The notes beneath the pieces were generated by a model. That model saw nothing but the letters and a program-made list of their open reading frames with translations. It had not been told where the DNA came from and did no database searches. Shown in pieces: positions 35,909-47,900 of a stretch of 64,000 bases of DNA; within the stretch, counting starts at the first letter, position 1; the number at the start of each line of letters is the position of its first letter. This DNA comes from Holophagae bacterium (GTDB lineage Bacteria > Acidobacteriota > Holophagae > Acanthopleuribacterales > Acanthopleuribacteraceae): assembly GCA_030429565.1 (NCBI GenBank), contig JAUIFE010000025.1, positions 54,970 through 118,969 of the forward strand, in the 5' to 3' direction. The translations under genes and the position numbers were made by a program.

Positions 35909-38900
35909 AATTCGATCTCCTCTCGTTCGGGGTCGTCCGGGTCGGTGTCGGTAGCGCTGAGGGTGCGGGTCGCGGTGACCGCTGACAGCCAGGCCGCCAA
36001 CTGCGCCACCGTTGGGTTCTCGAACAGAACCCGCAGTGGCGGTTCAATTTGGTATTGGTGCTGTAAACGGCTGACGACGCGCGTCGCCAGCAGGGAATGA
36101 CCGCCGAGTGCAAAGAAATCGTCGTGAATGCCGACGGTTTCTTGTTGCAAGAGGTCGGCCCACAGGTCGCACAGAAACGCTTCGCGCGGGTTGCGCGGCG
36201 GTACATGTTCCGTGACGGCGACCTGGTCGGGACGTGGTAAGGCGTTGCGGTTGATTTTGCCGTTGGCGTTGCGTGGCCAATCAGCCACTTCGGCAAAAGC
36301 TGTCGGGATCATATAAGCGGGAAGCTGTTGCGCCAGAAATGCGTGTAGCTCGGTGGTGGTCGGCATGGTTGCGTGCGGTTTGAGGCGCAACCAGGCGACC
36401 AAGTCGCGTCGATCCGCGTCCTGCTTGAATTCACCGACAAGTGCGTCGGCAACGGCCGCGTGGCCGGCCAATACATGTTCGATTTCGCCGCATTCCAGTC
36501 GATAACCACGGCGTTTGATTTGACCGTCGGCGCGACCGAGCAGGGTAATCGTGCCGTCGGCGTCGCGCTGGGCCAGGTCGCCGGTGTCGTAAAGGCGCGC
36601 GCCGGCACGGCCGCTAAAGGGATCGGGCACAAAGGCGGCGGCGGTGGCGCGTGGTTGGTCGCGGTAGCCGCGTGCCAGACCTTCGCCACCGAGGAACAAT
36701 CGTCCTGGCACGCCGACGAGCTGCAGGCGGCCGTGGTCGTCGAGCACGTAGGCCTGGCGGCCGGGTAAGGCGTGGCCGATGGGCACGCGGCCGAAGCCGG
36801 CTTGGGCGTGCGGCTCTTGCGGCACGCGGTAGGCGGTGGCGGTGACGGTTGCTTCGGTGGGGCCGTAAACGTTGTAAAGCGCGGGTGTTGCCGCTGCGCG
36901 TTGGGCGTAGGCGGCGGGCATGGCTTCGCCGCCCACCCACAGCAGCCGCAGCGAAGCCGGGGCGGGGTGGTGTTCTTGCCAAGCGCGCCACAGCGCCGTC
37001 GGCAAGTTGGCCACGGTCACCTGTTGTTCGTCCAAGGTGCGCTGTAGTTCGGCGACGCCCCAGGGGGCATCGCTGCGTTGCACCAAACAAGCGCCGGCGG
37101 CGATCGTCCCCAGGATTTGTTCGAGGGCGGGATCAAAGCCGAGCGAGGCGTACTGCAACACGCGGTCATCGCGCCGTAAATGGGTTTGGCTGAAACGCGT
37201 CGCGTGGCGAAACAGTGTTTCGCGTTCGACAACCACGACTTTGGGCCGGCCGCTGGTGCCCGAGGTCGGCATCATGACGGCTGCCGAGCGCGTGAGGGTT
37301 TTGGCCGGTCTCGGTTTCACGCCGAGAGGCGGTGGTTCACCGTCAGGGGCCAGGGTCAAAGTGGGGATGCCGTGGTCGGTGACGCAAAGCGTCGTATCGG
37401 TGCGGTTGATGATCAACACCGGGCGGGTCGCGGCCAAAACGGCCTTGAGACGCGCCGCCGGCCACGCCGGTTCGAGCGGCACGTAAACCGCGCCGATGTC
37501 GAGGATCGACAACATGGCGATGAGACTCGCGGCCCCGCGACCGGCATCCACGGCGACGGGCTGTTCGGCGCCAATGCCGCGTTCCTGCAGGAGGGTGCCC
37601 AGGTGGAGAACCCCAAAATAAATGTCCAAATAGCTGAGGGCGTGAACGACGTGCCCGTTCTCGTCAAGCTCGATCAGCGCGGGCGCAAGCGTGTGCTCGT
37701 CGGCATGATCTGCCAGGAGTTCCAACGGTGTCTGGCGCGGTGCGGCGGATCGGGAACAGGGCGGCACACGCAACTCGGGCAACTGAGGCGTAAGCTTGTG
37801 CAGCGGTCGCGTTGGCTCGGCCAAACAGGCTTCGAGGAGGGCCAGATAACGATCGGCAAAACGCGCCACCGTGGCCGCCGTGAACAAATCGGTATCGTAG
37901 ATCCAGCGGCCCACCATCAGGCCGCCTTCTTCTTGAAACGAAAGGGTGAGGTCGAACTTAACGCCGGTTTGTGGCAGTGGAACCGGTTCCAGCTCCAGGT
38001 CGCCAAGGCGCACCGTGGCCGCTGGTGCGTTTTCCAGCGCGAACATGACCTGGAACAAGGGCGTGCGTTGGCTGTCGCGTTGCGGTTGCAGGGCTTCGAC
38101 CAGGCGTTCGAAGGGCAGATCGCCTTGCTCAAACGCTTCGAGCGCGATGACGCGCGTGCGTTGCAGCAGGCTCTCAAAAGTGGGATGGCCGCTTAGGTCG
38201 CAGCGCAACACCAAGGTGTTGACGAAGAAACCGATTTGGCGTTCCAGGTCGGCATGGTTTCGGCCGGCGGCGGGCGTGCCGATCAAAAAACGCGAACCTG
38301 CGCCGTGACGTTGCAACCACAGCGCCAGCACCGCTTGCAGCGTCATGAACCGCGTGGTGCCGCTCAAGGTGCCGCGTTGATCGAGCGCGGCGCAGGTGGC
38401 GGCGGGCACGGTGAACGCGTGCACCTCGGCGCGATAACTGGGCGTGGCCGGCCGGGCGTGGTCGAACGGCAGGCTGATTTGGGTGGGGTAAGCCGTCAAG
38501 CGCATCAGCCAGGTTTGGATTTGGTCGGCGAGCGTTTCCGCCGTTTGCTGTGCCTGGCGCCACAGCGCGTAATCGGCGTATTGCAAGGTCGGTGGCGCCG
38601 GGTGTGGGTTGCCGGCTCGTTCGCGGTCGTAGGCCGCCGCCAGTTCGTCGGCAAACACGGCCACCGACCAGCCGTCGAAAATCAGGTGGTGGAAGACGGC
38701 GATCAGCAGGTGTTGCCTGTCGCTTTCGCGGATCAACTGGAAGCGGTGCGGTGGCGCTTCGGCCAAATCGAACGGTCGGCGTGCGGCTTCGTTGATGTGC
38801 CCGTCGTCGGCGTCGGTCATCAGGTTGAGCCGAATGGCGGCGACCGAATCAATGATTTGGCAAGGCTGTTCGTCGACCACGACAAAACGCGTGCGCAGGC

Positions 38901-41900
38901 TTTCGTGGCGCGTCGCGACAGCGTTGAGCGCGGCTTCGAGCGCTGCGAGGTCCAGTGCGCCGCGCAAACGCAGGGCGAACGAGATGTGGTAGGCGGCTGC
39001 GTTTTCGGCGGCGGCGAAACGGCTCAAGAACCACAGACGTAACTGGGCTGGTGCTAGTGGCAGCCGCGCCGGCCGTTTGCCGACAGGAATCGGCGGCCGT
39101 TGAGGCTGACCCTGGTCAGCCTCAACGGCCGCCGCCAAGCCGGCCACGGTTGGTTGTTGGAAGAAGGTTTGCAAGCTGCAAGCTGCGCCGAACTGCGTCG
39201 CCATTCGCGCCAAGATCCGCGCCGCCATCAGCGAATGGCCGCCGATTTCGAAGAAGTGGTCGGTCACGCCGACCGGACGGCCCAGCAGCTCTTCCCACAC
39301 GGCGGCGATGCGTGTTTCCACGGCGTTGCGCGGCGCCACCGCTTGGGCATCGACGGCGGCGGCAAGGTTGGGATCCGGCAAGGCGCGCAGGTCGCGTTTG
39401 CCGTTGGCGGTGAGCGGGAACCGATCGAGTACCAGCCAGCTTGCCGGCACCATGTACGTCGGTAAGGCCGCTTTGGCGGCGCGGCGCAGCTCGGCCAGCC
39501 AGAGTTGCCGTTGTTTGGCCATGGTCGGCTGGTTGGCGTAATCGTCGGGGAACCGACGCGCCGTCGACGCCGGGCCGGCGGGCAGCCGTCCGTTTAGGCT
39601 GAAACGGAAATGGAACGGCGCGCTGTCGGGGCCGAGCAACGCGGTTAAACCGGCGTCGTCGGCTGCTTGCCACAACGCTTGCGGATCGACGGCGGCACTT
39701 GGCGTCACCGCGCGCATCAGGCGCCGCAAACGTTCGACATTGTCCTCGGCCTCGGCCTGGGCGAGCAGCTCGGCCAAGGCCGCGTCGCTTTGCAGGCGTT
39801 GGTTGGGCACGGCCACACCGGCGCCGGCCGCGGCAATCAAATCATTAATCGATGTTGTCGGTGTCCACACCGTCGCACTTTCGCCGGCTACCTCGGGGGC
39901 GGTCGCGTAGAGCACCGCGTCGTAGCGGTAACGATTCATTTCGGTGGGGTGGGTGCCCCGACGCAGCAGTGTTTGGGCGCTCTCCAAACCGTCGATCTCA
40001 GCGGCGGCGGCCTCGAAATAGGCCGGGTCGATAACCAACTCGGGATCGTCGTCGATGCGCGCGCGAATGCGGGCCTGCAGCCGATCCAAACGCAAGGAAC
40101 CCGGTGCGCGCTGCAAGCAGACCGCGCTGTGGAACGCCCGCTGCAGCGGGAGCGAACGCACGTCGCCGACCACGATGACGCCGTTCGGACTTAACCAGCC
40201 CGCCGCACGGCGCAATACCTCGGTTAAGTAATCGATGTCGGGGAAGTACTGCACCACCGAGTGCAGCACGATGCAATCGAATTGCTCGGCGAAATCGGGC
40301 AATGCGTCGGCAGCGCAGTGGTGCAGTTGCACGCGATCACGCAGCGTGTCGTCGAGGTGTTCGGCCACGTGGTTCAGCGCTTGCTGAGAGAGATCGGCGG
40401 CGACGTAGCGCGCACAGTGCGCTGCCAAACGGAATAGCAACAGACCGTTGCCGCAACCGATTTCGAGGATGCGGCGTGGCTGGTGGGCGGCAATGCGCGC
40501 AACGCCGGCGTCAACCCACTCGCGCATGGCGGCTTCGCCAATCGGCAAACCGGTGAAGCTGTCGGTCCAGCCGAGCAAGTTCAAGTGCGGGTCGGCGACG
40601 GTTTGTTGGTAGGTGCTGTCGAAGACCTGGCGCCAATCGGCGAGATTGGCTTCGGTTGCGCCGCTGTCCGCGTCGGTGCGGGTCAGGTAGGCGGCCAAAC
40701 GTCGATCATTGCCTTCACCGTGAGCGAGCACTTGCGCTTCACCGACGCCTGGCTGATCGCGCAACCACGCCGCGATTTCATCCGGTTCAATGCGGTAACC
40801 GCGTATTTTGAGTTGGTCGTCGAGGCGGCCGAGCACTTCCAGGTTGCCGTCGGCCAACACGCGCGCGCGGTCGCCGCTGTCGTACATGCGCGCGTCCCAG
40901 TCAGCCACGGCGTAGGGGTTGGGTCGAAAGCGTTCGGCGCTTAAACGCGGTAGGCCGAGGTAACCGCGCGCCAAACAAGGGCCGGCGATATAAAGCCGAC
41001 CGGGTACGCCGACGGGGCAGGGGTTTAAGGCGTCGTCGAGCACGAGCAAACGCGTCGCGCGCATGGCTTGGCCGATGGGATGACGCGCCGCGTTTGGCGC
41101 CGGGCCGTCGACCCGGTAAAGCGCACAGCCGACAGTGGCTTCGGTTGGGCCGTACTCGTTGAATATTTCGACGTCAGGCAAGGCCTCGCGCCAGGGCGCC
41201 GTCGTGGCCGGCGTGAGGATTTCGCCGCCGACCACCAGCGTGCGCAGGCGCGCCGACTTGACTGCCGCGCGCGGGGCGAGCAGGTCGAGGTGGGCCGGTG
41301 TCAGTTTGGCCAGGTCGTAGGTGTCGACCAGGTGTTCCGCCAGCCACTCGGGCTCGCGACCTTCGGGCACCAAACACACCGTTGCGCCGGCGACCAGCGG
41401 CGCCCACAAGGCCGTAATCGTCGCGTCAAAGGCAAAGGTCCCGTGCAGCGGCACGCGGCAAGCGGGCGCCAATCGGTAACAGCGCACCGCCTCGTCCAGG
41501 TAATCGGCGAGCGCGTCGTGGCTGATCACCACACCCTTGGGGCGTCCGGTCGAACCGGACGTGTACAGCACGTAAGCCGCACTTGCGCCGTGAACCGGTC
41601 CCGTCGGTACCGGGCTTGCGGCGCCAAGCGCGTCCTCGCGCAACGGCTGGTCGAGAACCCAGTGAGGCGTGCCTGCGAGGTCGGGCGGCGGTGTTGACGC
41701 GCACAGCAGTAAACGCGGTGTCGCGTCGGCCAGGATCAGCTTGAGCCGGGTTACCGGGAGACTCGGGTCGAGCGGAACAAAGGCTGCGCCGGCACGCGCC
41801 ACCGCCAGACAGGCGACCACCATTGCCGGTGATCGCGCCAGAAAAACACCGATGCGGTCTTCGCTACCGATGCCGCTGTCGCGCAGACGCGCCGCCAATC

Positions 41901-44900
41901 GGTTGACCGCTTGCTCAAGTGCCGCGTAGCTGACGGTGTCGCCGCCGGCCGACACCAGTGCCGCTTGCTCGGCGTAATGCGCGGCGACGGCGGCGAAACG
42001 GGTCGGCAACCACGCGGGTGGGACGGGCGCCGGCGCCGTGAAGCGATCATGTGGCGCCGCTTTTGCCAAACGCAGATGCGACAAAGGGCAGGCGGGCCGA
42101 CTGAGGGCGTCGTCGAGCAAGCAAGTGAAGTACGCGGCCCAGCGTCGCAAGGTGTCGCCGTCGAACAGGTCGACCGCATATTCGAAGTAAGCCTCGTAGC
42201 CGGCACCTTGCGGGCTGAGGAACAGGCTGACATCGAACTTGGATGTGGCGGCGTGTAACTTGGGGAAACGCAGGGTCATGCCGTCGAGGTGCAGGTCGGC
42301 GCGAGGCGCATTTTGCAGAATGAAGGCGGCTTGGAATAAGGGCGCGTGACCCAAATCGCGTTCGGGGCACAGCGCTTCGACGACCCGTTCAAACGGCATG
42401 TCGCGCTGTTCGAAGGCGGCCTGCAGCCGGTCGTGTTCGCGCAGCACCAGGTCGGCAAAGCCGGGGTTACCGCCGAGATCGCAGCGCAGCGCCAAGGTGT
42501 TGGCGAAAAAGCCGATTAACCCCTCTGTTTCGCGCCAATCGCGTCCGGCGACGGGTGAGCCGAGCACCAAGTCGTCGACGCCGCTCAGGCGTTGCAGCAA
42601 CAGCGCGAAAACGGCGCGCAAAACGCCAAACGGAGTCACGCTCCATTCGGCGCAACGCTGCGCCAAGCGGCAGCCCAAGCTTGCGTCGATGGTAAAAAAG
42701 AACTGGTCGCCGGCAAAGCTTTGGACGGCCGGGCGCGGTCGGTCCGTGGGCAGTTCCAGCAGACGTGGCGCGTCGGCCAAATGTCGGCGCCACCAGCGTT
42801 CCGTCTCTTCAAAGCGCGGCACCTGTTGCTGTTGATGATGGGCGACGTCGCGAAACTGAAGCGCGAGGGGGGCGAGCGCCGGCGGTTTGCCCTGGCTGAA
42901 AGCAGCGTAGCCGGCGGTAAACTCACGGATCAGCACGCCTACCGACCAATCATCGCCGATGATGTGGTGCAGGCACCCAGCCAACAAACGCCGCTTTGAT
43001 CCCAAACGCAACAACGCCAGGCGCAACAAACAATCGCGGCTCAGATCGAAAGGGGTGCGTTGCACGCGCTGAATGTGGCTGCGCACCAGCGGATGCTGTT
43101 CATCGGCGTCGCTGGGAACCTGATCGCGTAGGTCGTGGCGTTCCAAGCTGGGCGCCAGGCCGGGGACCACGCGTTGGACAGGCACCCCGTCGACAGACGG
43201 AAAAACCGTACGCAAGACAAGATGGCGGTCGGCCAACCAGGCGAACGTCCGCGCCACCGCCGCCTCGTCCAAATCGCCTTCGATCACCACCGCGAACGGC
43301 ATGTTGTACGATGCGTTGCGCCCTTCCAGTTGGTCCAGGAACCACAGCCGTTGCTGGGCGAAGGTGAGCGGGGCGTCGCCGTCGCCGTAACTGGTGAGCG
43401 CCGGTACTACCTCGAGCGGCCTTTGGTGGTCCAGATAAATGGCTTGTTCGGCGATGGTTGGATGGGTGAAGACCGCGCGCAACGGCAGCGCCAACGCCAT
43501 TTGATTGCGCACCGCACTGGCCAGACGCATGGCCGCCAAGCTGTGCCCGCCCAATTGGAAGAAGTTGGCGTGAACGTCGTCGACGGCGTGGTGCAGGATG
43601 CCGCGCCACAGCTCGGCGAGTTCCTGTTCGCGTTGGTTGCGTGGCGCGACGGCGTTCTCCCGCTCGTTCGCCGGTAGCTGAAAGCTGTGCAATGCCTGGC
43701 GATCAATTTTACCGTTGGGCGTCAGCGGCAAGGCCTCGTGGAACAGGATGTGACGCGGCACCATTACCTCGGGTAAACGCTGTCGCAGTGTCGCGCGCAC
43801 CCTTTCGCCGTCGCCCTTGCCCGCCAGGTGCGCCACCAGCACCGTTTCGCCGTGATCGTCCTGGGCGCAGACCACCGCTTGCGTGACCTGGTCTTTGAGC
43901 GCCGCTTCAATCTCACCCGTTTCGATACGCACGCCGCGCAGCTTGACGCGGCCGGCCATGCGACCCTGGAAGTGCAACTGCACTTGGCCCGCCTCGCCCG
44001 TGACCCAACGGCCCAGGTCGCCGCTGTGGTAACGTCTGGCGCCCGGCATTTCGGCTTGGGGATCGGGGCGGAAGGCGGCGGCGGTTAAGGCCGGCTGCCG
44101 GTAATAGCCGCGCGCGAGACCCTCGCCGCCGATGGTGATTTCGCCGACCGCACCCAGTGGAAGCGTGCCGTCGCCGTCGAGGTGCAGGCTGGTGTTGTCA
44201 ATCGCACGGCCGATCGGCGCTGCACCGTTGCCCAGGACGCGACCCTTGACGACGACCTCGGCGTAACTGGAATCGCCGGCGGCTTCCGATGCGCCGTACA
44301 GGTTGACCAGCCTCGCTTGCGGTAGCGCCGCCGCGAACTGTTCGGCCAAATCGCGCGGTAAACGTTCGCCACTGCAGAACCACAGGCGTAGGTGCGGTAA
44401 ACGCGTGGCTAAGTCAGCGTGACTGTCCAGCAAGAAACGCAGTTGGGAGGGGACGAGCAACAGCCGCGTGACGCGGTGCCCGGCCAAGTCGTCGACAAAG
44501 TCAAAGGCGTCGCGGACGCGCTCATCGGCGAGCAGGACCAAGGGCACGCCGTGCAGCAGCGGCCCCAAAATTTCCCAGACCGCATCGACAAAACTGAGCG
44601 CGGTTTTGCGCGCGCAGCGCTCGCCCGGCTGGAACGGGAAACGGCGCCACATCCAAGCAAACCGGTTGATGGTGGCGCGGTGCGTGCCCAGCACGCCTTT
44701 GGGACGGCCGCTCGAACCCGAGGTGTAAATCAGCGTGGCCGCGTTCAGGGCATGGATCGGTAGGTTGCGGTTGTCAGCGTACGGATCGATCGTGTCCGGC
44801 TGGAGGCGCGTCAGCTTGCGTTCGGCGAGCAGGTCGTCGTTGTCGCAGATCAGGAACGGCGTGGCTGCATCGTCGAGCATGAGCGCCAGCCGTTCGCGCG

Positions 44901-47900
44901 GGTAAGCGGCGTCGAGTGGTAAAAAGGCGCCGCCGGCTTTCAAAATCCCCAACAAGGCGGCGACGAGCGACGGCCCTGGCTGCAAACACACGGCTACCGG
45001 CGTTTCCGGTTTCACGCCGAGCTGTTGCAGGCGCAAGGCAATACCGTTGGCGTGGCGGTTCAAGCGCGACCAGCTCCAGTGTTGGTCGCCGTCGATGAGC
45101 GCTGTTTGATCTCCACGTTGGTGCACTTGTTTTTCGAACAATGCCGGCAAGGTCGCTTGATCCGGGTAAGCCATCCGCGTGCCGAGCGGCGCGGCTGGTG
45201 GTTGCCAGGCCTGTAGCCGTTGCTCGGGGGCCGCCAAGACCGTGGCCAGCAAGTGTTCGAAGCTCGTCGCCACGCTCGCGATATGGGTCGCGGTGAAAAG
45301 GTCGCGGTTGTTGTGCCATTCCAGGCGATAGCCGTCGCTGTCCGCGACCACGTTGAGGGTTAGGTCGAACATGGCGCTGTCGACCGGCTGGTCGGCAATG
45401 GTGCAGGTCAGGTCCGGCACGGCCGGCACGCGCAGCGGCGTGTTTTGCATGATGAACATGACGCGGAACAGCGGGCTGTCGGCGTCGCGTTCGGCGCGGG
45501 TGGCGGCGACCACTGCTTCGTAGGGCAGCGCGCCGTGGGCAAAGGCCTCGAGTGCCACGGTCCGGGTTTGCTGCAACCAGTCGGTGAAGCTTTGGTTTCG
45601 CTGCACCTGGTGCCGCAAAACGACGGTGTTGGCGAAAAAGCCCACCATGGTTTCGGTTTCGCGGGGTTCGCGGTTGGCGAGCGGTACGCCGACCGCGATG
45701 TCGCGGCTGTCGGCGTAACGGCCGATTAGGAACGCGAACACGGCTTCCAGCAACATAAAAGGCGTGCTGCCACTGCGCAGGCAGAGGCCGCGCAGCGCTC
45801 GCGCCGTGCTCGCATCCAGGCGGCGCACGACGACCGCACCCGCGTAACCGTGATCTCGGGTCGGCGTGTCGCGAACCAGGGTTGCCGCCGGCCCCAGCCC
45901 GGCCAGTTGTCGACCCCAATAATCGCGGTCGGGTTCGTGGTTCTGAGTCCGTTGCCACAGCGCGTAATCGCCGTAATCGGGCCGTGCCTCGGCTTTTGCT
46001 TCCGGCTTGGTGTAGTGGTGGAACAGGTCGTGGAACAGAACGCCCAGCGACCAGCCGTCGGCGATGAGATGGTGAATGGTGAGGTGGAGATGGCAGCGAT
46101 TGGGGGCCAGGCGCAGCAAACGCAAACGCCACGGCGGGCGCGCGGCGAGGTCAAACGGCGTGCGGCGTGCGGTGGTGAGGATTTGGGTTGCCGACGTCGC
46201 TTGCGGGTCGTCGGTGAGGTCGTGTTCGCTGTACAACGCGGGGTCGGCAATCAGGTCGGCGGCGGCGCCCAATACCTGTTCGGGTTCCTCGATGCCGCTG
46301 ATGAACCGCGTGCGCAGGGCTCCGTGCTGTTCGAGCAGGCGCGTCCAGGCGGCACGCAGGCGGTGACCGTCCAGTGGACCGGTGATGTCGAGACCCGCGT
46401 GGATGTGGTACGCGGCGCCGGTCTCTTCCATTTGGAACAACAGCCACAGGCGGCGTTGCATGGTCGACAACGGAAAACGGTTGCGCCCAACCGTGCGCGT
46501 GAGCGGCGTGGTCGTCGGCACCGATACCCGCTGACGGTCGCGCGCCAAGGCGGCGAAGTCGGCGAAACGCGGGTGGCGGAACAGATCGCCGACGTCGAGT
46601 TCGGTTTGGTTAAAGCGGCGCAGCCAAGAAATGAGCCGCATTGCTTTCAGCGAGTTACCGCCGCATTGGAAGAAGTCGGCGGTCGGTTCCGGTGGCGCCG
46701 TTTCCAGAATCAGCGACCAAGCTTGGGCGACGGCGGTGCTGAGCGGATCCTGAGATGGCTGCGGGTGCTCGGTGCGTTCGTTGTCCTGGCGGCGCGCAAG
46801 TTCGAGCAGTCGTTGGCGGTCAACCTTGCCGTTGGGCGTGAGCGGCCATTGTTCGAGGAACACGAAGCGATCCGGTAACATGTTGCTCGGAAGCTGTTGG
46901 GCCAGCCGCGCGCGCAGTCGACCGGCATCGGCCTTGTCGCTTTGCACGACCGCAACCAATTGCGTGTCCTCATCGCGACCCAACGCGAGTACCGCGCAGG
47001 CCGTCACCGCGTCCTCGGCGTTGAGCCGTTGTTCCAACTCGCCCAAGGCGATGCGCACGCCGCGAATCTTGACCTGATCGTCGGCGCGACCCAGCAAGGT
47101 CAGGCTGTTGTCGGTATTGCGGCGGGCCAGGTCGCCCGTGTTGAACAAACGCGTGTCGGCGGCGTTTGATGGGAATGGGTTAGGCACGAAACGCGCGGCG
47201 GTCCGGGCCGCATCGTGCCAATAAGCACGCGCCAAGGGGGCGCCGGCGACGTGCAAAAGGCCTGGCGCACCGACGGGTTGGATTTGGCCGTCCTCATTTA
47301 GAATCAGGCAGTTCGCGCCGTCGATCGGCCGGCCGATGGGCAGCGGGTCGGCAGGTGGGCCGTCGTCCAAAACCTCGTGCACGGCGACGTCGGCGCTTAC
47401 CTCGGACGAGCCGTATAGGTTCACTAGCCGCGTCCCGGCCGGCACCTGGGCGCGCCATGATGCGGCCAAGTCGGCGGGCAGCCGTTCGCCGCTACTGATC
47501 CAGGTGCGAATCCGCGTCTTGCGCAAGAGATCACCGTGGTCTTCCACCAGCACGCGCAGCAACGACGGCACCAAGGTCAGGCGCGTGACGCCCGCCGCTT
47601 CGGCTTGGCTCAGCAGGCGCAGCGGGTCGCGGTTACAGGCGGGGTCGGGGTAAAAGGTCGGCACGCCCTGAAGCAAGCCACCGAACAGTTCCCAGACCGC
47701 GTCGACAAAACACAGCGCGGTTTTTTGGCACAGCACCGCGTTCTCGCCAAAGGGAAACGCGCGCCACATCCAGGCCAAGCGGTTCACCACCGCGCCGTGT
47801 TGGGCGACAATGCCCTTCGGCCGCCCGCTGGAACCCGAGGTGTAAATCACATAAGCGGCGGCGGCGGGGTCGCGCACCGCGCGCCATGCCGCGCCGGCTC

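Noticed and set aside
44774..46132. 452-codon open frame on the minus strand in a different frame within the NRPS gene
   Set aside because: It lies wholly inside the 5841-aa synthetase, is Arg/Pro/Ala-rich and has no family signature; long shadow frames are expected in GC-rich NRPS genes.
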